Under the pieces are notes generated by a model. It had not been told where the DNA came from and made no database searches. It was given only the letters and a program-made list of their open reading frames with translations. Source: Bacteroidales bacterium (GTDB taxonomy: Bacteria > Bacteroidota > Bacteroidia > Bacteroidales > Lentimicrobiaceae). Taken from it: a stretch of 64,000 nucleotides of DNA. A program made the translations under genes and the position numbers. How positions within the stretch are numbered: position 1 is the stretch's first letter; every line of letters begins with the position of its first letter. This document shows positions 56,324 to 64,000 of the stretch, piece by piece. The stretch spans positions 4,322 to 68,321 of the forward strand of contig JALHHH010000006.1 of NCBI GenBank assembly GCA_022837485.1, read 5' to 3'.

Positions 56324-56731
56324 ATGTTTATCTGTCGCATATAATAAACAACATAGAGTTGAAATACTTCCCTTCTGCAGAAATATTTTCCAGGTTTGTG
56401 CGTGATTAACTTTTCCATTGGCTGCTAAAGTATTAAGTCCCCAATTGAATCGGTCATTAATTTCTGATGACGACGAAAAGAACCAGGATGGGGGATAGTG
56501 CATGATTCAATTTTTTTTAAGCTTTCTGAATGTATTGGTAATTGCAGGCTTTCCTGAACGGCTGTTAATAAAAGGCATTTTTCGCTTTTTTTTGCGTTTA
56601 AAGAATGCGTGAACTTTATAAATTGTTGATAAATTTTTTAAGTATCTTTAAATCAATGAAATAGATTCGATTTTTGGTGTTATTTAATTGTCTTTTCACA
56701 AAGAAAATCAGCCATCGATAATGTTTAACTT
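56324..56731. other. AT-rich intergenic stretch before the PhoH gene
   Basis: No gene is seen. It has a half-palindrome TTGTTGATAA (near 56620) like the ssb-side palindrome, and a near -7 element TATCTTTA (near 56643). Confidence 0.4.
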
Positions 56732-56739
56732 TACTTTTG
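56732..56739 (+). promoter_or_regulatory. Candidate -7 element TACTTTTG for the PhoH gene
   Basis: A perfect TAnnTTTG lies about 210 bp before the ATG at 56950, which would give a long leader. No -33 TTG is seen. Confidence 0.4.
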
Positions 56740-56949
56740 AAGCCGATCCATATTGTGTGGCATTCTCTTAAATGGTAACCAATAACGCGTTCCATTTATG
56801 GAAAATGATGCCTCAGACATGAGAAGTTACAGGATTGGGAATAATGAATACGTTTGCTTTAAACTGCTTGATTACCGGTATATAAGAATTTCGGGCAAGC
56901 GGTATAACGAAAACGTAATACGACAGAAAGTGAATATAAACTTCGCACT

Positions 56950-58635
56950 ATGGCTAAGAAAAAACTCAGGGATCCGGAAGCAGAACCGGAAGTTTCGAAA
57001 ACCAGGAAAAGCAGTCGGAAATCTGCAACCGCAAAAGAGATTAAGCCATTCCGGATGACGGGAAAACCCAAAAAAGCAATAAATCACAAACCTTCGGATA
57101 TTCTTGCGATATCAGTAAAAGATGCACTGTCCGGTAACAACGGCAAATCTGCAATTAGAGAAGATTTCGATTTTCGTAAGGAGCAGGAAGTGCTGCCTGA
57201 AACCGGCCTGGTTAAATCCCCTGCAAAGAAATCCGTTGCATCCGGAACAAAAAAGGAAACAACAGAAAAACCGGTTAAAAAATCTGTACCGGCCGTAAAG
57301 GCTAAAGCCAGGGGTAAAGGCCGTAAAATATTCGTCATTGATACATCGGTGATTTTATACAACCACGATTCCATCAATAATTTTGAGGACAACGATGTTG
57401 CGATTCCTATAACTGTTCTGGAAGAGCTTGATAATTTCAAGAAAGGAAACGACACCATCAATTTTGAGGCAAGGGAGTTTATACGAATAATCGATACCCT
57501 TTCCGATCATGCTACCCTAACCGAGTGGATTCCTTTGGTTAAGTCGAAGGGCGGACTTTTTAAGGTAGTAATGAATGAAAAGAGCGGATTGGATGCAAGG
57601 AAAATTTTTGATGATAATAAGCCCGACCACCGTATTCTGAATGCCGCTCTCGGACTGGTTGAAGAGTATCCCGACCGGAAAGTGGTGCTGGTAAGCAAGG
57701 ATATTAATCTGCGTCTGAAGGCAAAATCGCTGAATATTCCGGCCGAAGATTTTCTGACGGGGAAAGTCAAAGATGTGGAAGGGCTGTATACCGGCATCTC
57801 AACTATCAATAACCTGAGCAGCAGGATCATCGATAAGCTCTATCAGAACGGCTATTGCCTTCCACGTGACATCGGGGTAAAATCACCGGTTCCAAATCAT
57901 TACTTTATTCTCAGAAATACAACTACTTCTGCCCTGGCATTTTATAATGCTATGACAAAGCGTGTTGAACGGATTGAAAAGAGGCAGGCATTCCGGATTA
58001 CTCCCAGAAATGCCGAACAGGTTTTTGCCATGCATGCCATCCTGAATCCCGAAGTGAAGCTTGTTACTCTGCAGGGAGTAGCAGGGACAGGGAAAACATT
58101 ACTTGCCCTTGCAGCGGCACTGGAACAGAAACGGAATTTTAAACAGGTTTTTCTTGCCAGGCCGATTGTACCGCTTAGCAACAAGGATATAGGTTATCTT
58201 CCCGGTGATATCAAGTCAAAGATCAATCCCTATATGGAGCCGCTTTACGATAATCTGAAGTTTATCCAAAGCCAGTACGGAGAGAAGGATAAGGAATTTA
58301 AGAGCATTACGGAATCACTTGAAAATGAAAAGCTCGTCATTCAGCCTCTTGCTTATATCCGCGGACGAAGCATCTCCAATGTTTGTTTTATTATTGATGA
58401 AGCCCAGAACCTGACCCCCCATGAGATAAAAACGATTATTACACGGGCCGGCCAGGGAACGAAAATTATTTTTACCGGCGACATCTATCAAATTGATACG
58501 CCTTATCTCGACGCACAAAGTAACGGGCTTTCGTATCTGATCGACAAGGTAAAGCACCATTCGATCTACGCTCACGTCAGGCTTGAAAAAGGGGAACGTT
58601 CGGAACTTGCAAATCTGGCAAACGACCTGTTATAG
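56950..58635 (+). CDS. PIN-PhoH ATPase (PhoH2-like) with Lys-rich N-terminal extension
   Basis: This 561-aa protein has a basic low-complexity extension (1-125, with KKSVASGTKKETTEKPVKKS), a PIN-type nuclease domain (about 126-265, Asp in FVIDTSVILYN and further acidic residues in VLEELDNF and SKDINLRLKA) and a PhoH ATPase (about 350-561, Walker A GVAGTGKT and Walker B CFIIDEAQN). PIN-PhoH proteins are known as RNA-unwinding and cleaving enzymes, related to VapC toxins. No antitoxin gene (PhoAT-like) is next to it. The N-terminal extension is longer than usual and may bind nucleic acid. Confidence 0.92.
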   Translation: MAKKKLRDPEAEPEVSKTRKSSRKSATAKEIKPFRMTGKPKKAINHKPSDILAISVKDALSGNNGKSAIREDFDFRKEQEVLPETGLVKSPAKKSVASGTKKETTEKPVKKSVPAVKAKARGKGRKIFVIDTSVILYNHDSINNFEDNDVAIPITVLEELDNFKKGNDTINFEAREFIRIIDTLSDHATLTEWIPLVKSKGGLFKVVMNEKSGLDARKIFDDNKPDHRILNAALGLVEEYPDRKVVLVSKDINLRLKAKSLNIPAEDFLTGKVKDVEGLYTGISTINNLSSRIIDKLYQNGYCLPRDIGVKSPVPNHYFILRNTTTSALAFYNAMTKRVERIEKRQAFRITPRNAEQVFAMHAILNPEVKLVTLQGVAGTGKTLLALAAALEQKRNFKQVFLARPIVPLSNKDIGYLPGDIKSKINPYMEPLYDNLKFIQSQYGEKDKEFKSITESLENEKLVIQPLAYIRGRSISNVCFIIDEAQNLTPHEIKTIITRAGQGTKIIFTGDIYQIDTPYLDAQSNGLSYLIDKVKHHSIYAHVRLEKGERSELANLANDLL

Positions 58636-58729
58636 AATGCTTTATGCTTTCTGAAAGGGGGCTGATGATAATGATATGAGTTCTTCCTTTTAACAGCATG
58701 CGTAAAGAAAATACGTCAATAGTTTTAAA

Positions 58730-59692
58730 ATGAATGCAAAAGACGAAAGCAGGCAGGAATACACAGCAAGAATCAATAGAGTGATTGACTATATTGAAGA
58801 ACATTTAAACGAAACCATTACACTCGATAAAATTGCTCAGATTGCCTGTTTCTCACCATTTCATTTCCATCGTATATTCTCAGCCTTGACGAATGAAACT
58901 ATTAATGCTTTTGTTCAGCGAATACGAATCGAGAAAGCGGCACAACAGCTTAGAAACGACAGAATTATTTCGATAAGCGATATAGCATTTAATAATGGGT
59001 TTGGTAGTGCTGCATATTTTAGCCGGACTTTCCGAAAGTATTTCGGTATGACTGCCAAAGAATTCAGAGAAACTGAAAAGGCAATCTTTGCAAAAGACGG
59101 CTTATATTTTAGCAAGAATGGTCAACTGACCCGCAAGATAAATCAAACAAGTCCGGATATTAAGGAACAACTTTGCAGTGAAAATTGTATTCAGTTTAAT
59201 CACTCAAATTTTGTTTTTATGGACACAAAGGTCGAAATTAAGGAGATGCCTGAACTTAATGTCGTTTACTGCAGACACACAGGTCAGTTTAACCAGATCG
59301 GGAAAGCTTATGAAAAGCTGATGAAATGGGCAGGTCCGCGCAGTCTGCTAAATTTTTCGGAAATAAAGACAATTACTGTCTATCACGACGATCCAACGAT
59401 TACGGCGATAGAACAAGTCAGGCAAAGTGCTTGTATTACAATTGATCATGATATAAAAGTTGATGGTGAGTTTGGCAAAATGAAGCTGGGGTGCGGCAAA
59501 TATGCTGTCGGTCATTTTGAAATTGACGAAAAGGGATTTGAAAAAGCCTGGAATACAATGTGTTTATGGTTTACAGAAAGCGGATATCAGCCAGGTGATG
59601 GACACCCGTATGAAATATATTACAATTCGCCGGAGGAAGACTCAAAATGCAGATTCGTTCTGGATATTTGTATTCCGGTGAAAACACTTTAG
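58730..59692 (+). CDS. AraC-family regulator with GyrI-like ligand domain
   Basis: This 320-aa protein has two AraC helix-turn-helix motifs at the N-terminus (about 10-115, with LDKIAQIACFSPFHFHRIF and ISDIAFNNGFGSAAYFSRTF) and a C-terminal GyrI-like/effector-binding domain (about 165-320, with KVEIKEMPELNVVYCRHTG and GHFEIDEKGFEKAWNTM). The layout is that of Rob/SoxS-like regulators that bind small lipophilic compounds and turn on efflux or detoxification genes. It stands alone; the target is unknown. It ends 235 bp before the convergent M28 gene. Confidence 0.92.
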   Translation: MNAKDESRQEYTARINRVIDYIEEHLNETITLDKIAQIACFSPFHFHRIFSALTNETINAFVQRIRIEKAAQQLRNDRIISISDIAFNNGFGSAAYFSRTFRKYFGMTAKEFRETEKAIFAKDGLYFSKNGQLTRKINQTSPDIKEQLCSENCIQFNHSNFVFMDTKVEIKEMPELNVVYCRHTGQFNQIGKAYEKLMKWAGPRSLLNFSEIKTITVYHDDPTITAIEQVRQSACITIDHDIKVDGEFGKMKLGCGKYAVGHFEIDEKGFEKAWNTMCLWFTESGYQPGDGHPYEIYYNSPEEDSKCRFVLDICIPVKTL

Positions 59693-59927
59693 AGATCCAT
59701 TCGGGTAACAATTCTAGTTATGGAGCGACAGAAATTAAGGTATCTCTCTGCTGCTTTTTAATAAACTGTGCGTTGTTCGTTTCGAAGTGAAACTGCTCCC
59801 GGTAAGCGGTGATAAAAACGGTTTTAATACTCTTTGAATTCCGGGTAATCCATGGCATGCATGCTCAGTAGCGGAAATTGTTTTCGCCGGAAGAAGTAGA
59901 ACGTCTCTATAACGCTCCCCGCAATTG

Positions 59928-60920
59928 TTACTTCGTTTCGTAAACCACGGTAAGCACCGTATGTCCAACGGCTTTAAGGGTCGCTGCCGAGATGATATCC
60001 AGATCATCGTTAACCGTATGCCATTGATCGAAGAAACCTTTTGGCCTGTCGGGATTGTAGTCAATGATATCAATGGTTGGAATTCCGGTTATCTCGTTGA
60101 TATAGAGATGGTCATCGGTCAGGCCGCCGGTTTTACGGTTTAGAAAAATATGCTGATAACCAAGTCGGTGAGCCGTATTCCATACTTTTCTCATGATATC
60201 GGGAGCATAATACATCGATGTTCCCTCCATGGTAAATGTAGGCTCTGCAGCTCCTACCATATCGAGAAGTATGCCGAAGCGGGCGGAATAGCCCGGGACG
60301 TGCGGATTACGGGCCCAGTATTGCGACCCCAGTGCCCAGGAGTCGTTGTTCGTTCTCTGTACATCTTCGTGGTCGCCGTAGTCTTCAGCGTCGAAAAGGA
60401 TGATATCTGCCCCGATTCCGGGATTATGGAGGCTCATTTGCCGGGCAATTTCGAGAAGCACGCTTACGCCGCTTGCACCGTCGTTGGCACCGGGCACGGG
60501 CTTACGCCGGTTTGCAGGATCCGGATCGTGGTCGGCCCAGGGACGGGAGTCCCAGTGTGCACACAGCAGAATTCTGGAGCGGTTTTCAGGATTAAACGAA
60601 GCAATGATGTTTCTGGCATCAAGCGATGTACCATCGGAAGCACGCAATCGGGCCTTCTGGACAATAACGTCGGGGGTAAATCTCTTTAACGTAGCCTCAA
60701 GCCACAGGGCACATTCTTTATGAGCTGCTGAATTTGGCACCCGGGGCCCGAAGGCAAGCTGCGAGGCAACATAGTGATAGGCCGAGTCAGCATTAAAGGC
60801 AGGTACAAAAACTTGTGCTTTCGGAGTTTCCGGGGCTGTATTTTTGCCGTTGCCTGCGCATGACGCCATAGTAATTGTTATGGTGATAAGAAGGAAAAAT
60901 GTGTTTCGAACACGCATCAT
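59928..60920 (-). CDS. M28-family lipoprotein, glutaminyl-peptide cyclotransferase-like
   Basis: This 330-aa protein has a lipobox Cys21 (TMASC) and an M28 zinc hydrolase fold. Metal and active-site residues are in LLCAHWDSRP, GANDGASG, FDAEDYGD, LLDMVG and GLTDDHLY, with the QC-type C-terminal FFDQWHTVNDDLDII. This pattern is that of bacterial type II glutaminyl cyclases, which turn N-terminal Gln into pyroglutamate in the periplasm. The many exported proteins in this window with Gln at +1 fit such a role. An aminopeptidase function cannot be fully excluded. The nitroreductase gene lies 16 bp upstream on the same strand. Confidence 0.85.
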   Translation of the reverse strand: MMRVRNTFFLLITITITMASCAGNGKNTAPETPKAQVFVPAFNADSAYHYVASQLAFGPRVPNSAAHKECALWLEATLKRFTPDVIVQKARLRASDGTSLDARNIIASFNPENRSRILLCAHWDSRPWADHDPDPANRRKPVPGANDGASGVSVLLEIARQMSLHNPGIGADIILFDAEDYGDHEDVQRTNNDSWALGSQYWARNPHVPGYSARFGILLDMVGAAEPTFTMEGTSMYYAPDIMRKVWNTAHRLGYQHIFLNRKTGGLTDDHLYINEITGIPTIDIIDYNPDRPKGFFDQWHTVNDDLDIISAATLKAVGHTVLTVVYETK

Positions 60921-60936
60921 GATTACGTTTGTATGA

Positions 60937-61533
60937 TCAAAATAAATTGGAAGAAATGCCGAACTTCCCGCTAAAAACAGATTCTTTTGCTTTGCGGCGT
61001 TCTCTTGGACTAATTTCCATAGGCTTCAGGTTTGGATGCAGGGTATCGGGCTTGCCAAGGTAGCCGACGGCAACAAGTGTTACCACTTTATATCCATCGG
61101 GCACATCGAAATTGTCTCTGATTTCATCTGCATCAAAGCCGCCCATCTGATGAACATAAAGTCCTTCCTCCATGGCTTGAATCGTCAAATGAGCGATTGA
61201 CTGCCCCAGATCATAAAGAGCGGTTGGATTGGGTTCGCCCTTGGGGCCTGTTTCTTTAGCAATTGCAACAAATAGAAGTGGCGCTTGCGTTGCCCATAAC
61301 TTATTAAAATCTACCATACTGGAGGCTATCTGATCGTATGTTTCGTCCCCTTTCAGACCAGTTATGAAATACCAGGGTTGTGCATTAAAACCCGAAGGTG
61401 CCCACCGGGCTGCCTCAAAAATACTCCGGATTTTTGCAGGTTCAATAAACCGATTGTCGAATGCTCTTGGCGACCAGCGTTCTTTTAGATGGGTCAGGAG
61501 CGGATAATCATTGCTTGCGCTTTTTATACTCAT
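60937..61533 (-). CDS. Nitroreductase-family FMN oxidoreductase
   Basis: This 198-aa protein has the nitroreductase fold: an N-terminal RWSPRAFDNRFI FMN-binding motif, AARWAPSGFNAQPWYFI, a helix with AHLTIQAMEEGLYVHQMGGF, and a C-terminal VAVGYLGKPD segment. It uses NAD(P)H to reduce nitro groups, quinones or similar compounds. It lies 16 bp before the M28 gene and 55 bp after the kinase gene on the same strand, so it may share their transcript. ATG 61533 is chosen over the TTG start at 61557. Confidence 0.92.
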   Translation of the reverse strand: MSIKSASNDYPLLTHLKERWSPRAFDNRFIEPAKIRSIFEAARWAPSGFNAQPWYFITGLKGDETYDQIASSMVDFNKLWATQAPLLFVAIAKETGPKGEPNPTALYDLGQSIAHLTIQAMEEGLYVHQMGGFDADEIRDNFDVPDGYKVVTLVAVGYLGKPDTLHPNLKPMEISPRERRKAKESVFSGKFGISSNLF

Positions 61534-61588
61534 TGGTTTTAATTTGTTTGACAACAAAAAACGGGTGTCAGGGTTTGTACGTTTTATT

Positions 61589-62944
61589 TCAGAATGTCAA
61601 GGTAAATATTGTGCCTGATTCAGGGGATGATTTTACCGAAATAGCTCCTTTATGAAGGTGCATAATCTGCCGCGAAAGACTTAATCCGATGCCGGAACCC
61701 TCTTGTTTTGAAGTAAAAAAGGGCATAAAAATCTTATCGAGGATATCGGGCTTTATTCCGTAGCCGTTATCGGCAAACTCTATGCTAACCCTTCCGTTGC
61801 TATTGATTGCGGCCGTTACGGAAATTTTAGGATTATCTTTTTCTTTCACTGCATCTATTGCATTCAGCATTAGGTTAATAAATACCTGGTCGATCAGATC
61901 GGGATCGGCAGTAACCATTAACTCAGCGGGGAAAATCCTCGGGGTACATTCGATCTGGAAATGGTCCATTTTGGGTTTGAGCAGGGAATGTGCCCGCTCA
62001 AACATTTCCTTCACAGCAAAATATCTGAAGTTTGGCCTCGGAATCCGGGTCAGGTTGCGGTAGGTTTCTACAAAATTCAGCAGCCCCTGGCTTCTGTTGC
62101 TTATGGTTTTGAGTGCCTGACTGATATTTCCGGCATCCTCGTCATCAAGATGGTTAAGCGATACATTCTCACCGGTTTCACTTATCAGCATCTCTTTTAC
62201 CGTATTGGCAAGGGATGTGATGGGTGTGATGGAGTTCATGATTTCATGGGTAAGTACCCTGATCAGATTCTGCCAGGATTCAATTTCTTTTTCTTCCAGT
62301 TCGGTGCTGATATTCTGCAGCGATACAAGAAGAAATTCTTCGCCGCGCATCCTGAATTCAGTGGCATAAACCGATAGTTGCAGCAATTCGTCATCAACCA
62401 CGAGTTTCAGGAGTCTGCGGTCACCTGCCTTTAGTGAAAGCAATGCCGGGGGCAGGGTATCGCTGATACCTGAAAGGTCGTGGATGTCTTTAAGATTGGT
62501 AAGTTTCAGCAGACGTTTAACGGCGTTGTTGAAAATGTCGACTTTCCCGTCTTTCCCGAAGGCAATGATGCCGATGCTTACATGCTGAACAACAGTAAGC
62601 AGGTAATTGTAGTGTTCTTCTTTTTCGGCTCTGTTTTTCCTGAACTGAGCGATTACTTCATTAAAGGCACGGTTGAGGCCTTCAAAGCTGCGTCCCAGGT
62701 TTTTGTCGTGAAAAGTCGTGCTGAAATCCGAATGTCTGATGCTTTCCAGGAATTGGGTGAGTTTCCGGTTGGTTCGTTCAATGTAATGGATGAGGGAACC
62801 AATCTGAAGAATTGCAATCAGAGCGGTTATCGCAGCGGCAACTTCCTGGTGCTCACGGGTAATAAGCAGTACCAGAATAAGCAGGTTAGCCGTGATCAGC
62901 AGAACACGGGTAACGATGTAAAGCCTGAACTTCCTAAAGCCCAT
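61589..62944 (-). CDS. NtrB-like sensor histidine kinase
   Basis: This 451-aa protein has two N-terminal TM helices (about 9-29 and 34-55), a HAMP/PAS-like part (GIIAFGKDGKVDIFNNAVKR), a HisKA domain with the phospho-accepting His in VLTHEIMNSITPI, and an HATPase domain (NLMLNAIDAV, DNGYGIKPDI, GSGIGLSLS). It forms a two-component pair with the sigma-54 activator upstream, overlapping it by 11 bp. Such pairs in Bacteroidota often control FtsX-type ABC exporters and efflux genes. ATG 62944 is chosen since the longer reading lies inside the regulator gene. Confidence 0.93.
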   Translation of the reverse strand: MGFRKFRLYIVTRVLLITANLLILVLLITREHQEVAAAITALIAILQIGSLIHYIERTNRKLTQFLESIRHSDFSTTFHDKNLGRSFEGLNRAFNEVIAQFRKNRAEKEEHYNYLLTVVQHVSIGIIAFGKDGKVDIFNNAVKRLLKLTNLKDIHDLSGISDTLPPALLSLKAGDRRLLKLVVDDELLQLSVYATEFRMRGEEFLLVSLQNISTELEEKEIESWQNLIRVLTHEIMNSITPITSLANTVKEMLISETGENVSLNHLDDEDAGNISQALKTISNRSQGLLNFVETYRNLTRIPRPNFRYFAVKEMFERAHSLLKPKMDHFQIECTPRIFPAELMVTADPDLIDQVFINLMLNAIDAVKEKDNPKISVTAAINSNGRVSIEFADNGYGIKPDILDKIFMPFFTSKQEGSGIGLSLSRQIMHLHKGAISVKSSPESGTIFTLTF

Positions 62945-64000
62945 GTTTTTCGATTCTTCTGTAAAGTGAAGCGCGTGTAAGCCCCAGTTCCCTGGCAGCT
63001 TTGCTGATGTTGCCGCCGTGTTTATCAATAACCTTACGGATTAACAGCTTCTCCCTTTCTTCAAGATTGGTAATTTCGTCCTGCTGATCCGAAGAGTTGT
63101 CGTCAATTTGCGACAGAAAGAAGTCCTGAGGTTGCAGGATATTGCTTTCGCTTAGTATAACAGCGCGTTCAACAGCATGCTGGAGTTCCCGGATATTCCC
63201 GGGCCAGGTATGCTTCTCAAGCCGACGGATTGTAGCCGGATTAATGCGTTTGAGCGGCATCTTGTACTTTTTGCAATAAATGACAAGGAAGTGTTCCACT
63301 AACTCCTGTATGTCCTCTACCCGTTCCCTTAATGGTGGAAGCATAATTTCAACCGTATTGATGCGGTAGAGAAGGTCCTGTCTGAATTTATTTTCATTAA
63401 CCATCTGGTATAGAGGCATGTTGGTAGCGCAAATTACGCGTACATCAACCGGAATTTCCCGGTTGGTTCCCAAACGCACTACTTTCCGGTTTTGAATTAC
63501 ACTGAGAAGTTTCGATTGCAGACTGAATGATAGATTTCCAATTTCATCGAGGAAAATGGTGCCCTTGTTTGCCGCTTCAAATCGTCCGGCACGGTCTTCC
63601 TTGGCATCGGTAAATGCACCTTTTTTGAATCCGAATAATTCACTTTCAAACAATGTTTCGCTTATGGCTCCAAGGTCTACGCTGATAAATATTTCGTCGT
63701 GGCGGGCAGAAGCCTTGTGAATTGCCCGGGCAATAAGCTCTTTTCCGGTTCCATTTTCACCTAATATAAGGACATTGGCCTCGGTTCGTGCAACTTTCTC
63801 AACCGTTGCCATAACTTTTTGCATGGCAGAAGACTGGCCAATCAGATTTCCATAGGCCAGGTCCTGATTCGCTATCAGCACTTTTTGCTTGCTCTTCAGA
63901 TCCTCAATTTCTTCTTTGTTCTGACGTGTCTTGAGATTGGCAGTAAGTGTTGCCAGCAATTTCTGGTTGTCCCAGGGCTTCAGAATAAAATTGGTGGCTC
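62934..64000 (-). CDS. Sigma-54-dependent NtrC-type response regulator, N-terminus cut by window edge
   Basis: About 355 residues are in the window. The right edge holds the last strand and helix of a receiver domain (FILKPWDNQKLL), so the true start is outside the window and the TTG at 63959 is not the start. Next come the AAA+ domain with Walker A GENGTGKE, Walker B GTIFLDEIGN and a sigma-54 contact loop that reads GAFTDA instead of GAFTGA, then a Fis-type HTH (GGNISKAARELGLTRASLYRRI). It turns on sigma-54 promoters on phosphorylation by the kinase it overlaps. The GAFTDA form occurs in other Bacteroidota regulators. Confidence 0.95.
   Translation of the reverse strand, partial: ATNFILKPWDNQKLLATLTANLKTRQNKEEIEDLKSKQKVLIANQDLAYGNLIGQSSAMQKVMATVEKVARTEANVLILGENGTGKELIARAIHKASARHDEIFISVDLGAISETLFESELFGFKKGAFTDAKEDRAGRFEAANKGTIFLDEIGNLSFSLQSKLLSVIQNRKVVRLGTNREIPVDVRVICATNMPLYQMVNENKFRQDLLYRINTVEIMLPPLRERVEDIQELVEHFLVIYCKKYKMPLKRINPATIRRLEKHTWPGNIRELQHAVERAVILSESNILQPQDFFLSQIDDNSSDQQDEITNLEEREKLLIRKVIDKHGGNISKAARELGLTRASLYRRIEKHGL

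Noticed and set aside
56798..57058. Small 86-aa reading frame before PhoH
   Set aside because: It overlaps the PhoH start in another frame, has no family features and no promoter of its own that fits better than the PhoH one.
1..64000. CRISPR arrays, tRNA/rRNA genes, insertion sequences, prophage
   Set aside because: No regular short repeats with spacers, no cloverleaf-like stretch with a T-loop in the right place, and no transposase or phage genes were seen on reading; a tRNAscan/Infernal run would be the decisive check for RNA genes.

Overview
The window comes from a member of the Bacteroidota, most likely Bacteroidales-like. The signs are a SusC/SusD pair, three proteins with type IX secretion (T9SS) C-terminal domains, a FucP-type sugar transporter, a LysRS with the C-terminal extension seen in this phylum, a PGK with the charged insertion seen in this phylum, and repeated use of the Bacteroidota sigma-ABfr promoter (-7 TAnnTTTG, sometimes with a -33 TTG) in front of genes. 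No rRNA, tRNA, CRISPR array, insertion sequence or prophage was recognised.

Layout. 1-9.9 kb: a truncated RND-type exporter, then mostly housekeeping genes on the + strand (D-2-hydroxyacid dehydrogenase, lysS, transaldolase, PfkB kinase and an EF-G paralogue whose GTPase motifs are degenerate). 10-11.5 kb: a secreted GH30 glycosidase. 11.6-16.2 kb (-): a beta-oxidation-like operon (crotonase, 3-hydroxyacyl-CoA dehydrogenase, thiolase, Old Yellow Enzyme). 16.4-19.4 kb: a T9SS cargo protein with two copies of a binding module, and an unknown exported protein. 19.6-28.0 kb (-): a polysaccharide-utilisation locus (sugar MFS, GH144-like beta-1,2-glucanase, SusC, SusD). 28.3-34.9 kb: a six-gene operon (octaheme cytochrome c, cytochrome b, two rhodaneses, porin, a third rhodanese), closed by a strong terminator and divergent from a Crp/Fnr regulator. 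A perfect FNR box lies in the shared promoter region. This looks like a redox-controlled anaerobic respiratory module for an oxidised sulfur or nitrogen compound and is the most interesting system here.

35-50 kb: M14 peptidase, TonB-dependent receptor, hybrid-sensor-like propeller kinase, dicarboxylate/glutamate symporter, a T9SS Asp-box protein, TetR, Dus, and an FtsX-type permease that has lost a helix. 50.4-54 kb: a TPR protein and a pgk gene interrupted by an out-of-frame deletion. 54.1-56.3 kb: a small zinc-ribbon gene, an AT-rich spacer with a perfect palindrome, and three tandem short SSB genes. 57-64 kb: PIN-PhoH protein, AraC/GyrI regulator, glutaminyl-cyclase-like M28 enzyme, nitroreductase, and an NtrB/NtrC-type kinase and sigma-54 activator pair that runs off the right edge.

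Two themes cut across the genes. First, nearly every protein with a signal peptidase I site has Gln at +1, and a glutaminyl cyclase homologue is present (the Bacteroidetes 'Q-rule'). Second, two conserved proteins (PGK and the FtsX permease) each lack an internal block, so a true genomic deletion has to be told apart from an assembly error.
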